This document shows, in pieces, positions 16,155-25,360 of a stretch of DNA of 64,000 bases (its first letter is position 1; each line of letters opens with the position of its first letter). Origin of the DNA: Streptomyces californicus (lineage in GTDB: Bacteria; Actinomycetota; Actinomycetes; Streptomycetales; Streptomycetaceae); the NCBI RefSeq assembly GCF_000717645.1, contig NZ_JNZZ01000005.1:124001-188000 (forward strand), given 5' to 3'. The notes beneath the pieces were generated by a model. It did not search any database, was not told the DNA's origin, and was given only the letters and a program-made list of their open reading frames with translations. Both the position numbers and the translations under genes were made by a program.

Positions 16155-17396
16155 TCAGACCGAGACGGGGACCTGGTCCTGGTCCTGGTGGTCGTCGTCC
16201 TTCCCGCGGCCGCGCGGCAGGACGCGGGCCAGCCAGTGCGAGCGTCCGGCCGCCAGCGGTGCGAGGACGGCGAGCAGGAGGACGTACCCGGCGATGAACG
16301 GGGAGAGCCGCTCGTCCAGTCCGGCGGCCGCCGCCATCGTGGCCAGGATGAGCGCGAACTCACCGCGTGCCACCAGCGTGGTGGCGATGTTGGCCGTGGC
16401 CTGCGTGCCGAAGGAGTACACCCTCGCCGCCGCGAAGCCGGCCGCGATGTTCATGGCGAGCGTCAACACCACGGCCGCCAGCACCGGCCATAGCACGCTC
16501 GGAAGGTCGCCCGGGTCGATGGAGAGGCCGAAGGCGAAGAAGAAGATGGCGCCGAACGCGTCCCGCAGCGGGTGCACCAGCTTGAGGATGCGGTCGCCGG
16601 ACGAGGTCGAGCCGAGCATCAGGCCGACCATGAACGCGCCGATCGCGTCGGCCACGCCGAACATCTCGGAGACGCCCGCCACGAAGACCGCGACGCCCAG
16701 GAACGAGATGACGAGCAGTTCGTCGTCCTTGGTGCTCATGAGCTTGCCGATGATCTTCGTGCCGAACCGGGCCGCCAGCGCGAGCAGCAGCAGGAAGCCG
16801 AACGCCTTGCCGCCGTCGACCACCGCCGCCGAGAGGCTGTCCGCACCGGACAGGATCGGCTGGAGCGCGGCCAGGTAGAGGGCGAGGAAGATGTCCTCGA
16901 CCACGATGATGCCGAGGATCGGCCGGGTCTCCGGGTTACCGATGCGCCCGAGGTCCACCAGGATCTTCGTGACGATCGCGGACGAGGAGATGCCGAGGAC
17001 ACCGGCGAGGACCAGCGCCTCCGACGTGCCCCAGCCCAGCGCGAAACCGAAGGCGAGACCGGCGCCGACGTTCAGGGCGAGATACGTCCCGCCCGCGATG
17101 GCCATCTTCCGGCCGCCCGTCTTGAGGTCGTCCATGTGGAACTCGAGCCCCAGGTAGAAGAGCAGGAGGACGAGTCCCAGCGCGGAGAGCATCTCCAGGT
17201 CGTGCGGGTTCGAGAGAAGGGTGTATCCGGGCGTGTGCGGGCCGAGGAGGATCCCGGCCAGGATGAACAGGGGGATCGTCGGCAGCCCGATACGGCCGCC
17301 GAGGCGGGCGAGGACGGCAGCGGCGAGGAAGGCGCCGCCCATGGCGAGGAGGGTGTCTGCGTGTCCGATGAGCCTGATCCTTCGGGGTCGGGTCAA
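16155..17396 (-). CDS. cation/proton antiporter, CPA2 (KefB/KhtU-like)
   Basis: The 413-aa membrane protein has 12-13 TM segments. Family motifs include GRIGLPTIPLFILAGILLGP in TM1-2, LGLVLLLFYLGLEFHMDDL, GVLGISSSAIVTKIL, and ADAIGAFMVGLMLG. It exchanges K+ or Na+ for H+. The C-terminus is a short acidic tail (KDDDHQDQDQ), with no TrkA-N or TrkA-C domain, and no KhtT-like regulatory gene is adjacent. The start is uncertain: TTG 17394-17396 is the first in-frame start without SD; ATG 17340-17342 lies inside predicted TM1. A TTGCAG/TAAACT pair near 17420-17460 on this strand may be its promoter. Confidence 0.92.
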   Translation of the reverse strand: MTRPRRIRLIGHADTLLAMGGAFLAAAVLARLGGRIGLPTIPLFILAGILLGPHTPGYTLLSNPHDLEMLSALGLVLLLFYLGLEFHMDDLKTGGRKMAIAGGTYLALNVGAGLAFGFALGWGTSEALVLAGVLGISSSAIVTKILVDLGRIGNPETRPILGIIVVEDIFLALYLAALQPILSGADSLSAAVVDGGKAFGFLLLLALAARFGTKIIGKLMSTKDDELLVISFLGVAVFVAGVSEMFGVADAIGAFMVGLMLGSTSSGDRILKLVHPLRDAFGAIFFFAFGLSIDPGDLPSVLWPVLAAVVLTLAMNIAAGFAAARVYSFGTQATANIATTLVARGEFALILATMAAAAGLDERLSPFIAGYVLLLAVLAPLAAGRSHWLARVLPRGRGKDDDHQDQDQVPVSV

Positions 17397-17568
17397 GTGC
17401 GAGTCAAGGGGGCATCAAGAATCCATCAGTAATTAGTTTACCGAACGATTGACCCTGCAACTATGGGTCGGACGTATTGCCGGTTTTTGTCTGCTTGTTC
17501 CGTCGTGGTGGGTGGCGCCGACGGTCCGGTTCCCGGACCGCGTTCGGGCCCTGTCCCGACTCCGGCCG

Positions 17569-17574
17569 TAGGGT
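17569..17574 (+). promoter_or_regulatory. -10 hexamer TAGGGT, leaderless start of the HD gene
   Basis: TAGGGT ends 6 nt before the ATG at 17581, so transcription would begin at or next to the start codon. The -35 is poor. No SD is present. Confidence 0.45.
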
Positions 17575-17580
17575 CGGCCC

Positions 17581-18081
17581 ATGACCGGACACCAGCTGAG
17601 CGTCTCCGAGGTGGAGGCCGTCGCCCGCGAGGCCCACGCCCGTCAGACCGACAAGGCGGGCCGCCCGTACGTGGAGCACCTCGCGGCCGTGGCCGAAGGC
17701 GTACGGGTGCGGGGCGGCGACGACGGGCAGATCGCGGCGGCCTGGCTGCACGACGCGATCGAGGACGGAGCGCTCACCGCCGCGTGGCTGGCGGACGCCG
17801 CCCTGCCGCAGCGGGTGAAGGACATGGTCCTGGCGGTGACCAAGCGGCCCGGCGAGGCGCTGACCTCGTACACCGCGCGGATTCTGGCCACCCCGGGCGC
17901 GCTGCTCGTCAAGGAGGCGGACCTCGCCCACAACGCCGATCCCGTCCGCCTCGCGGTGCTGGACGCGGCCGTCCGTACCCGGCTGACGGCGAAGTATGCG
18001 CAGGTGCGGGGCCTGTTGGGGCTGCCCGGCGGTGAACCACCCCTGGACCGAACGTTTTCGGCCAACCCGGAATCGCGCTGA
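17581..18081 (+). CDS. small HD-domain phosphohydrolase, RelA/SpoT-hydrolase-like
   Basis: The 166-aa protein carries HD motifs in the order seen in (p)ppGpp hydrolases: RPYVEHLAAVAEGV (His of HD1), AAWLHDAIEDG (HD-x-x-ED), and VKEADLAHNADPVR (cf. KxADRLHN). No synthetase, TGS or ACT domain follows, so it is a stand-alone hydrolase domain comparable to metazoan Mesh1 or small alarmone hydrolases. A nucleotide pyrophosphohydrolase role is the best inference; activity on ppGpp is not established. The ATG follows TAGGGT by 6 nt. A perfect palindrome terminates it. Confidence 0.88.
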   Translation: MTGHQLSVSEVEAVAREAHARQTDKAGRPYVEHLAAVAEGVRVRGGDDGQIAAAWLHDAIEDGALTAAWLADAALPQRVKDMVLAVTKRPGEALTSYTARILATPGALLVKEADLAHNADPVRLAVLDAAVRTRLTAKYAQVRGLLGLPGGEPPLDRTFSANPESR

Positions 18082-18111
18082 ATCACCCGCGGACCGGGAC
18101 CGGAAACGCTC

Positions 18112-18145
18112 TGATCCACCCGCGGCCGCGGCCGCGGGTGGATCA
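18112..18145. terminator. 34-bp perfect palindrome, convergent terminator
   Basis: The sequence from TGATCCACCCGCGGCCG at 18112 to 18145 is identical to its own complement, giving a 15-bp stem with a 4-nt loop in RNA. It lies between converging HD and acyltransferase genes. Confidence 0.8.
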
Positions 18146-18180
18146 GTGAGGGGCGCGCGTCAGGCCGGAGAGCCGTCGGC

Positions 18181-19356
18181 TCAGCGTTTCGCGGGGGTCT
18201 TCCGGAACGCCCAGGACATGTCCGGGTCGGTGGCCCACTTCAACGCCCGGCCCACCGGCGGGGTGCACATGAGCGATACCGCCGCGGCTGCCGTGAGCGT
18301 GACGACGACCAGGCCGATCGGGTCGGAGAGCCAGGTGTAGCGGTCGAACAGGCCCGCGTACACGGCGGCCTTGAGCGCCAGGCCGTGCAGCAGGTAGCCG
18401 CAGATCGTGCCGGCCCCGAGCACCGTGAACCACCGGGCCCTGCCCGGCACCCACGCCAGGAAGACGATCGTCAGCGCCAGCGCGCAGCCGAACATGGCGA
18501 GCGTCATCACCGCGCCCGACCACCACGGGGCGTCCATCTCCTGCGCGCTGTTGGCCCGGTACAGCCAGCCCAGCTGCATGCGCGGGGCGATCCAGTACGC
18601 GAAGAGAAGCGCGGCCGCGAGGACGGGCAGGGCCAGCAGCTTCACCTCGCGTCGCCTGACCAGCTGGAAGTGCTCCGGCTTCATCAGCAGGCCGAGTACG
18701 AAGAACGGCAGGAACTGCAGCACCCGCTGGAGGTCGAGGTCGTCGCCGATCTCGGGGGAGACCGAGGCGAGGACGGAGATGGCGAGCGCGACGAGCATCG
18801 GGTGGCGCAGCGACAGCCAGATCGGCGTGGTCACCCGCCAGATGAACAGGGCGACCAGGAACCAGGTCAGATAGAACGGGTCGATCAGGCTGATCGCCGT
18901 GTCCGGCGAATCGTCCGCATACCGCTTGAAGAGCGAATAGGCCGTCTCGAACAGCACGTACGGCACCACGACACCGGTGATCAGCCGCTTCACCTTGGGG
19001 GCCGACATGTCGAAGGTCCGGGAGAAATAGCCCGAGATGAGGATGAAGGCCGGCATGTGGAACGTGTACACGAGCATGTAGAGCGCCCGGGTGGCCCGGC
19101 TGCCGTCCATCACCGGTTCCCAGGCGTGCGCCACGGCGACGAGCACGATGGCCAGGTACTTCACATTGTCGAAGTAGGGGTCGCGTTTCCTCGCCGGGGC
19201 GGCTGCCGGAGCGGGAGCGTCCGACGCCCCGGCCCCGGGTGCGGGCCGAGGCGCGGTGGCCGTGGTCGTCTGCTCGGATCTGGGCTCCGACTCCCGGGTC
19301 GCCTGGGGGAGCGGGGCCCTCTGAAACACGCTCGGAGCTGGGAACATCTCAGGCAC
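18181..19356 (-). CDS. acyltransferase 3 family membrane protein
   Basis: This 391-aa polytopic protein has a Pro/Ala-rich cytoplasmic N-terminus (about 60 aa) followed by 10 or so TM helices. The acyltransferase_3 signature KRDPYFDNVKYLAIVLVAVA-HAWEP (with the key His) and FHMPAFILISGYFSR are clear. Related proteins O-acetylate cell-surface sugars or antibiotics (fucose 4-O-acetylase type). The acceptor is unknown. ATG 19354-19356 follows AAGGTG; a second Met at residue 4 is possible. It is monocistronic. Confidence 0.9.
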   Translation of the reverse strand: MPEMFPAPSVFQRAPLPQATRESEPRSEQTTTATAPRPAPGAGASDAPAPAAAPARKRDPYFDNVKYLAIVLVAVAHAWEPVMDGSRATRALYMLVYTFHMPAFILISGYFSRTFDMSAPKVKRLITGVVVPYVLFETAYSLFKRYADDSPDTAISLIDPFYLTWFLVALFIWRVTTPIWLSLRHPMLVALAISVLASVSPEIGDDLDLQRVLQFLPFFVLGLLMKPEHFQLVRRREVKLLALPVLAAALLFAYWIAPRMQLGWLYRANSAQEMDAPWWSGAVMTLAMFGCALALTIVFLAWVPGRARWFTVLGAGTICGYLLHGLALKAAVYAGLFDRYTWLSDPIGLVVVTLTAAAAVSLMCTPPVGRALKWATDPDMSWAFRKTPAKR

Positions 19357-19872
19357 CTTAGACCGGTCGATTGCCTTGCGTAAAACCGCGGGGAGATTAG
19401 CGCGCCTTCCCCGCTATTCGAATATGAAACCACCGAACAGGGTCCGATATGACACTCTTGATCCCCATGAAAGGGGGCATATGGCTCCGGAGTTGGGGAG
19501 AGTTAATTCGGTCGCATGTGCGCTTCCCTTCGACCTGTGGATGAAGTGTGGGGATGTGGAAACGATCATTGGGGCGCATATTCGGCCGCGGTGAATTCAC
19601 AGGGGACGCACAGGGTGCGGCGGGACGGCCGGCCTCCCGGGGGCGGCGGGTCCGCACCCCGTGTGCGGGGCGGCCCGAGGGTGGTGCCGCGTCCGTCGGC
19701 CGGACCGCTCGTCGCGCTCCCCGGGGCCGCGAAGGATGGCGGGAAGTTGTCACCCCGTTCCGTCACCCGGCAGCACCCCCGGGGGAGTTGGTGGCACGAT
19801 GGGGGTGACGGGGCGCGCGGTCGTGCACGCTTCCGGGCCGGCAAGGCGGACCGACCTAGGGTGTGATCAGAC
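19357..19872. other. 516-bp intergenic region with promoter-like signals
   Basis: The left part (about 19380-19590) is clearly less GC-rich than its surroundings. It contains TTGATC (19458-19463) and TATGGC (19480-19485) separated by 16 bp, a fair promoter on the plus strand with no ORF in front of it. CCCC-atgaaa-GGGG at about 19463-19477 could form a small hairpin. The right part is GC-rich with no believable ORF. TAGGGT at 19857-19862 probably serves the small gene at 19873. Confidence 0.45.
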
Positions 19873-20067
19873 GTGGCTATTTCACTGTCGATGGTGCTGC
19901 TGTTCGCCGTCATCCTCGTGGTGATGATCCGGAGCGGCTCCATCAAGCCCGGACCCGCGCTCGTCGCCGTGCTCTTCGGCTTCTTCCTGGCGTCGACCGG
20001 CATGGCGCCGTCGATCAACCGGTTCATGAACTCGATAGCCGACACCATCAACCAGATCAGCTTCTGA
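19873..20067 (+). CDS. small conserved membrane protein, 64 aa
   Basis: The protein MAISLSMVLLFAVILVVMIR continues with GSIKPGPALVAVLFGFFLAS. Two hydrophobic helices (residues about 4-20 and 28-44) flank a short SGSIKPGP loop, then an amphipathic C-terminus with NRFMNSIADTINQ. I recognise it as the kind of small protein Streptomyces genomes conserve, but know no function. Codon use is fully typical. GTG start; TAGGGT 10 nt upstream suggests a very short leader. A strong terminator shared with tRNA-Gly follows. Confidence 0.8.
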   Translation: MAISLSMVLLFAVILVVMIRSGSIKPGPALVAVLFGFFLASTGMAPSINRFMNSIADTINQISF

Positions 20068-20158
20068 CGTCCGGTCGGAGGCGGCCCTGCGACGTACCGC
20101 GGGCCGCCCGGCTCATGGCGGGCGTTACGCGGCCCGGCCGCGCACGGGAACAACGCAC

Positions 20159-20197
20159 GAGGGCCGGTCCGGAGGATGATCCTCCGGACCGGCCCTC
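20159..20197. terminator. very strong hairpin, 19-nt arms
   Basis: Arms 20159-20177 and 20179-20197 are exact complements separated by one base (an effective stem of about 17 bp). It lies between the small membrane protein gene and the 3' end of tRNA-Gly and can terminate both. Confidence 0.9.
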
Positions 20198-20207
20198 GGT
20201 CACGTGG

Positions 20208-20278
20208 AGCGGGCGACGGGAATCGAACCCGCGTAGCTAGTTTGGAAGACTAGGGCTCTACCATTGAGCTACGCCCGC
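20208..20278 (-). tRNA. tRNA-Gly (anticodon TCC)
   Basis: Read on the minus strand, GCGGGCG (20278-20272) pairs with the acceptor 3' arm CGCCCGC at 20215-20209. The D-arm reads GCTC...GAGC, the anticodon stem-loop CTAGTCTTCCAAACTAG gives TCC, and the T-arm contains GGGTTCGATTCCC. Length 71 nt, CCA not encoded. Confidence 0.95.
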
Positions 20279-20489
20279 ATGCACCGCACCGCGGGTCCGT
20301 GGACCGCGGCACGAACAGCATCGTAGCGGGTCGGCGACGGTGTCCGCACACCCGTTGTGCCGCTCGTCCGGCACCCGCCGGGTCGACCGCCCCGCGCGAC
20401 CCGGACCCGCGCCGGGCGGACGCGGTGGATCCGCTCGGTAAAGCGGCGTATCCCCGGTCGCCGTCCATGTACCCTACGTGTCGCACCGA

Positions 20490-20566
20490 CGGGGTGTGGC
20501 GCAGCTTGGTAGCGCGTCCGCTTTGGGAGCGGAAGGTCGTCGGTTCGAATCCGGCCACCCCGACCA
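20490..20566 (+). tRNA. tRNA-Pro (anticodon TGG)
   Basis: CGGGGTG (20490-20496) pairs with CACCCCG (20556-20562); CCGCTTTGGGAGCGG is the anticodon arm with TGG; GGTTCGAATCC is the T-loop. The discriminator is A and CCA is encoded at 20564-20566. Confidence 0.96.
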
Positions 20567-20612
20567 CCGGCAAGATCGCTTCGTGCCCGACCACCGGCAA
20601 GATCGCGTTGTG
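20559..20612 (+). repeat. 27-bp tandem duplication covering the 3' end of tRNA-Pro
   Basis: CCCGACCACCGGCAAGATCG occurs at 20559 and again at 20586. The full 27-bp units 20559-20585 and 20586-20612 differ at two positions. The first copy includes the last acceptor bases and CCA of tRNA-Pro. Confidence 0.8.
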
Positions 20613-20743
20613 GGAGTCATCCCCCTTGCCGTTACTATGCAAAATGCGTGCCCGTGTGTCTGATGTACCGGGCTCGGTCCGCGAAGCCGCCACTCGGCGG
20701 CCCAGCAGAACCCCAAGAAGTCAGCCACCAAGGAGACCGAACC

Positions 20744-22144
20744 GTGAAGAGCGCCGTGGAGACCCTGAACCCGACCCGGGTTCGGCTCAGCATCGAGGTG
20801 CCCTTCGAGGAGCTCAAGGACAGCCTCGACGCGGCGTACAAGAAGATCAACCAGCAGGTCACGGTGAAGGGCTTCCGCAAGGGCAAGATCCCCGCCCGGG
20901 TCATCGACCAGCGGTTCGGCCGCGGTGCTGTGCTGGAGGAGGCCGTCAACGACGCGCTCCCGAAGTTCTACACCGAGGCGGTCAACGAGGGTGAGCTGAA
21001 CGTCCTCGGCCAGCCCGAGGTCGACATCACCGAGCTGAAGGACGGCGAGTTGCTGGCCTTCACCGCCGAGGTTGACGTACGCCCCGAGATCGAGATCCCG
21101 GACTACTCCGGCATCGAGGTCACCGTCGACGCCCTCGAGGTCACCGACGAAGAGGTCGAGAAGGCCGTGGAGCAGCTCCGCGAGCGCTTCGCCTCCACCA
21201 ACCCGGTCGAGCGCGCCGCCGCCGACGGCGACGTCGTCACGATCGACCTGGAGGCCAAGGTCGACGGCGAGGTCCTGGAGGACGGCGTGGCCGCCGGTGT
21301 CTCGTACACCATCGGTTCCGGCGAGCTCCTCGACGGCATCGACGAGGCCGTGACCGGCCTGGAGGCCGGCGGCGAGGCCACCTTCACCTCGCAGCTGAAG
21401 GGCGGCTCCGCCGAGGGCAAGGACGCGGAGGTCACCGTCAAGGTCACCGCCGTCGCCGCCCGCGAGCTCCCCGAGCTGGACGACGACTTCGCCCAGATGG
21501 CCAGCGAGTTCGACACCCTGGACGAGCTGAAGGCCGACAGCCGCAAGCGGCTGGAGAGCACCAAGCAGTACGACCAGGCCACCCAGGCCCAGGAGCGCGT
21601 CCTCGAGGAGCTGCTGAAGCTCGCCGAGATCCCGATCCCGGAGAAGCTGCTCGCGGACGAGGTCCAGACCCGCAAGCACAACCTGGAGCACCACCAGCTC
21701 GGCCAGATGGGCCTCGACCTCGAGAAGTACCTCGAGATCCAGGGCAAGACGCTGGAGGAGTTCGAGAACGAGACCTCCGAGCAGGCCGTCAAGGGCATCA
21801 AGACCCAGTTCCTCCTCGACGAGATCGTCAACAAGGAGAAGCTGAACGTCAACCAGGAGGAGCTCACCGAGCACCTCATGCGCCGTGCCGCCTCCTCCGG
21901 CATGAGCCCCGACCAGTTCGCCCAGGCCGTCGTCGAGGGCGGCCAGGTGCCGATGCTCGTCGGCGAGGTCGCCCGCGGCAAGGCGCTCGCCGTCGTCGTC
22001 GAGGCCGCCAAGGTCGTCGACACCAACGGCGAGGTCGTGGACCTGGAGGACGACGAGGACGAGGCCGCCGAGGCCACGGAGACGGCCGAGACCGCCACCG
22101 AGGCGAAGGCGGACGAGAAGGCCGAGGAGAAGAACGAGGCCTGA
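20744..22144 (+). CDS. tig: trigger factor, ribosome-associated chaperone
   Basis: The 466-aa peptidyl-prolyl isomerase/chaperone binds the ribosome exit tunnel. The ribosome-binding signature [12 protein letters not shown] is at about residue 47, the FKBP-like domain at about 150-240, and the long helical C-terminal chaperone domain after it. The C-terminus is a very acidic Glu/Ala tail ([20 protein letters not shown]). GTG 20744 has AAGGAGA 8 nt upstream; the 32-codon upstream extension has no SD. It precedes the Clp protease genes as in other actinobacteria, linking folding and degradation. Confidence 0.97.
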   Translation: MKSAVETLNPTRVRLSIEVPFEELKDSLDAAYKKINQQVTVKGFRKGKIPARVIDQRFGRGAVLEEAVNDALPKFYTEAVNEGELNVLGQPEVDITELKDGELLAFTAEVDVRPEIEIPDYSGIEVTVDALEVTDEEVEKAVEQLRERFASTNPVERAAADGDVVTIDLEAKVDGEVLEDGVAAGVSYTIGSGELLDGIDEAVTGLEAGGEATFTSQLKGGSAEGKDAEVTVKVTAVAARELPELDDDFAQMASEFDTLDELKADSRKRLESTKQYDQATQAQERVLEELLKLAEIPIPEKLLADEVQTRKHNLEHHQLGQMGLDLEKYLEIQGKTLEEFENETSEQAVKGIKTQFLLDEIVNKEKLNVNQEELTEHLMRRAASSGMSPDQFAQAVVEGGQVPMLVGEVARGKALAVVVEAAKVVDTNGEVVDLEDDEDEAAEATETAETATEAKADEKAEEKNEA

Positions 22145-22277
22145 GCCTCGCTCCGCTCCGCGACAGCCGCGCGCTGATCGTCACGACGGGCCCCGGACGC
22201 ACCACGCGTCCGGGGCCCGTCCCCGTACCGCGTCGCACCGCCGTACGGCGGCGGAACCCGTGTGCGCCCTACGGACC

Positions 22278-22294
22278 TTGCGCTCCCAGCGAAC
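22278..22294 (+). promoter_or_regulatory. candidate ClgR box upstream of clpP1
   Basis: TTGCGC-TCCCA-GCGAAC matches the ClgR consensus GTTCGC-N5-GCGAAC at 10 of 12 defined positions. It lies about 55 bp upstream of the likely -10 (TAGGGT at 22333-22338), an activator position. In Streptomyces ClgR is known to activate clpP1P2. Confidence 0.6.
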
Positions 22295-22332
22295 AGTTGG
22301 GGAAGCGGGATGGCGTTGTCCCACCTGCGCGT

Positions 22333-22338
22333 TAGGGT
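22333..22338 (+). promoter_or_regulatory. -10 hexamer of clpP1
   Basis: TAGGGT, about 92 bp before the GTG start. A consensus -35 is missing, as expected for an activator-dependent promoter. Confidence 0.4.
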
Positions 22339-22429
22339 CCATGAAGAGGAAGGGTGGGGCAGTGACTTCACCCGCCCGGTACGAAGACGCTGAGACGGCC
22401 GGAGCCGTCAGAGACGAGCAGGTGGATAC

Positions 22430-23047
22430 GTGACGAATCTGATGCCCTACGCCGCCGGAGAGCCGTCCCTCGGTGGTGGCCTCGGCGACCAGGTCTACAG
22501 CCGACTGCTCGGTGAGCGCATCATCTTCCTCGGACAGCAGGTGGACGATGACATCGCGAACAAGATCACCGCGCAGCTCCTCCTCCTTGCCGCCGAGCCG
22601 GACAAGGACATCTACCTCTACATCAACAGCCCCGGCGGTTCGGTGACGGCCGGCATGGCGGTCTACGACACCATGCAGTACATCCCGAACGACGTCGTCA
22701 CCATCGGCATGGGCATGGCCGCCTCCATGGGCCAGTTCCTGCTCACCGGCGGCGCCGCGGGCAAGCGCTTCGCGCTCCCCAACACCGACATCCTGATGCA
22801 CCAGGGCTCGGCCGGCATCGGCGGTACGGCCTCGGACATCAAGATCCAGGCGCAGTACCTGCTCCGCACCAAGACGCGCATGGCCGAGATCACCGCGCAC
22901 CACTCCGGCCAGACCGTCGAGACGATCATCCGCGACGGCGACCGCGACCGCTGGTACACGGCGGAGGAGGCCAAGGACTACGGCCTCATCGACGAGATCA
23001 TCACGGTCGCGTCGGGCATTCCGGGCGGCGGCGGCACCGGTGCCTGA
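22430..23047 (+). CDS. clpP1: ATP-dependent Clp protease proteolytic subunit ClpP1
   Basis: The 205-aa serine protease forms tetradecamers, in actinobacteria mixed with ClpP2. Catalytic Ser99 is in GMAASMGQF, His124 in LMHQGSAG, and the Asp in GDRDRW near residue 173. The [19 protein letters not shown] segment forms the substrate-binding strand. GTG 22430 follows AGGTGG at 4-nt spacing. clpP2 follows at once, with its longest ORF overlapping the clpP1 end, so they are co-transcribed. ClgR activation is likely. Confidence 0.97.
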   Translation: MTNLMPYAAGEPSLGGGLGDQVYSRLLGERIIFLGQQVDDDIANKITAQLLLLAAEPDKDIYLYINSPGGSVTAGMAVYDTMQYIPNDVVTIGMGMAASMGQFLLTGGAAGKRFALPNTDILMHQGSAGIGGTASDIKIQAQYLLRTKTRMAEITAHHSGQTVETIIRDGDRDRWYTAEEAKDYGLIDEIITVASGIPGGGGTGA

Positions 23048-23144
23048 TCCGGTTCCCACCGGACCGGCCGCACCAGACCCGCGCCCCCTTCTCGTACGCC
23101 GAGACCTCCAGCCCCAGAACGCCACCAGGATGGTGAACACCCAC

Positions 23145-23813
23145 ATGAACAACTTCTCCGGCGCCTCCGCGAGCGGCCTCTACACGGGCCCGCAGGTGGA
23201 CAACCGCTACGTCGTCCCGCGCTTCGTGGAGCGCACCTCGCAGGGCGTGCGCGAGTACGACCCGTACGCGAAGCTCTTCGAGGAGCGCGTGATCTTCCTG
23301 GGCGTCCAGATCGACGACGCCTCGGCCAACGACGTCATGGCGCAGCTGCTGTGCCTGGAGTCGATGGACCCCGACCGCGACATCTCGATCTACATCAACA
23401 GCCCCGGCGGCTCGTTCACCGCGCTCACCGCGATCTACGACACGATGCAGTTCGTGAAGCCGGACATCCAGACGGTCTGCATGGGCCAGGCGGCCTCCGC
23501 CGCCGCGATCCTGCTCGCCGCGGGCACCCCGGGCAAGCGCATGGCGCTCCCGCACGCCCGGGTGCTCATCCACCAGCCGTCCTCGCAGACGGGCCGTGAG
23601 CAGCTCTCCGACCTGGAGATCGCGGCCAACGAGATCCTCCGCATGCGCTCGCAGCTGGAGGAGATGCTGGCCCGTCACTCGACGACCCCGCTGGAGAAGA
23701 TCCGCGAGGACATCGAGCGCGACAAGATCCTCACGGCCGAGGACGCCCTCGCGTACGGTCTGGTCGACCAGATCGTTTCCACCCGCAAGACCACCGCGGG
23801 CGCATCGCTCTGA
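23145..23813 (+). CDS. clpP2: ATP-dependent Clp protease proteolytic subunit ClpP2
   Basis: About 222 aa from ATG 23145 ([20 protein letters not shown]). The triad region matches Clp[16 protein letters not shown] (Ser), LIHQPSSQ (His) and the [12 protein letters not shown] region (Asp). It partners ClpP1 with ClpX or ClpC ATPases. The start is uncertain: ATG 23130 and GTG 23040 (overlapping the clpP1 stop) are in frame; 23145 is chosen because AGGATGG lies upstream and homologues begin near here. Translational coupling to clpP1 would favour the longest form. Confidence 0.96.
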   Translation: MNNFSGASASGLYTGPQVDNRYVVPRFVERTSQGVREYDPYAKLFEERVIFLGVQIDDASANDVMAQLLCLESMDPDRDISIYINSPGGSFTALTAIYDTMQFVKPDIQTVCMGQAASAAAILLAAGTPGKRMALPHARVLIHQPSSQTGREQLSDLEIAANEILRMRSQLEEMLARHSTTPLEKIREDIERDKILTAEDALAYGLVDQIVSTRKTTAGASL

Positions 23814-23824
23814 CGTCGGTCTTT

Positions 23825-23878
23825 CCCCTTGGCACATGACGTTCGCACGACCACAGCCGTGTGAACCGTGCCAAGGGG
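23825..23878 (+). terminator. long two-part hairpin between clpP2 and clpX
   Basis: CCCCTTGGCAC (23825-23835) pairs with 23868-23878, and inside it GTTCGCACG (23841-23849) pairs with CGTGTGAAC (23858-23866) with one G-U. It starts 11 nt past the clpP2 stop. It would partly or fully separate clpP1P2 from clpX expression. Confidence 0.7.
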
Positions 23879-23969
23879 GGCCCGAACGGGGGGCCAGGCA
23901 AGGTACCGTCGATTAGAGGCACCAGGAGCCGCTGAACCAGGCGTCTCCCAGGCGAAGGGGAAGCACCTC

Positions 23970-25268
<1,299 letters not shown>

Positions 25269-25286
25269 CCGCACCCGACTCGCGTA

Positions 25287-25333
25287 CGCCGAAGGGGCGC
25301 CCACCGGTTCGACCGGCGGGCGCCCCTTCGGCG
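25287..25333. terminator. clpX bidirectional terminator, 16-bp perfect stem
   Basis: CGCCGAAGGGGCGCCC (25287-25302) pairs exactly with 25318-25333, with an inner CCGG/CCGG pairing. It lies between converging genes. Confidence 0.9.
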
Positions 25334-25360
25334 TTGGCGCTCAGATACGGCGTGCGGCGC

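Noticed and set aside
20559..20612. Integrated element at tRNA-Pro
   Set aside because: The two copies are directly adjacent and no integrase, excisionase or mobile genes exist nearby; core genes follow at once.
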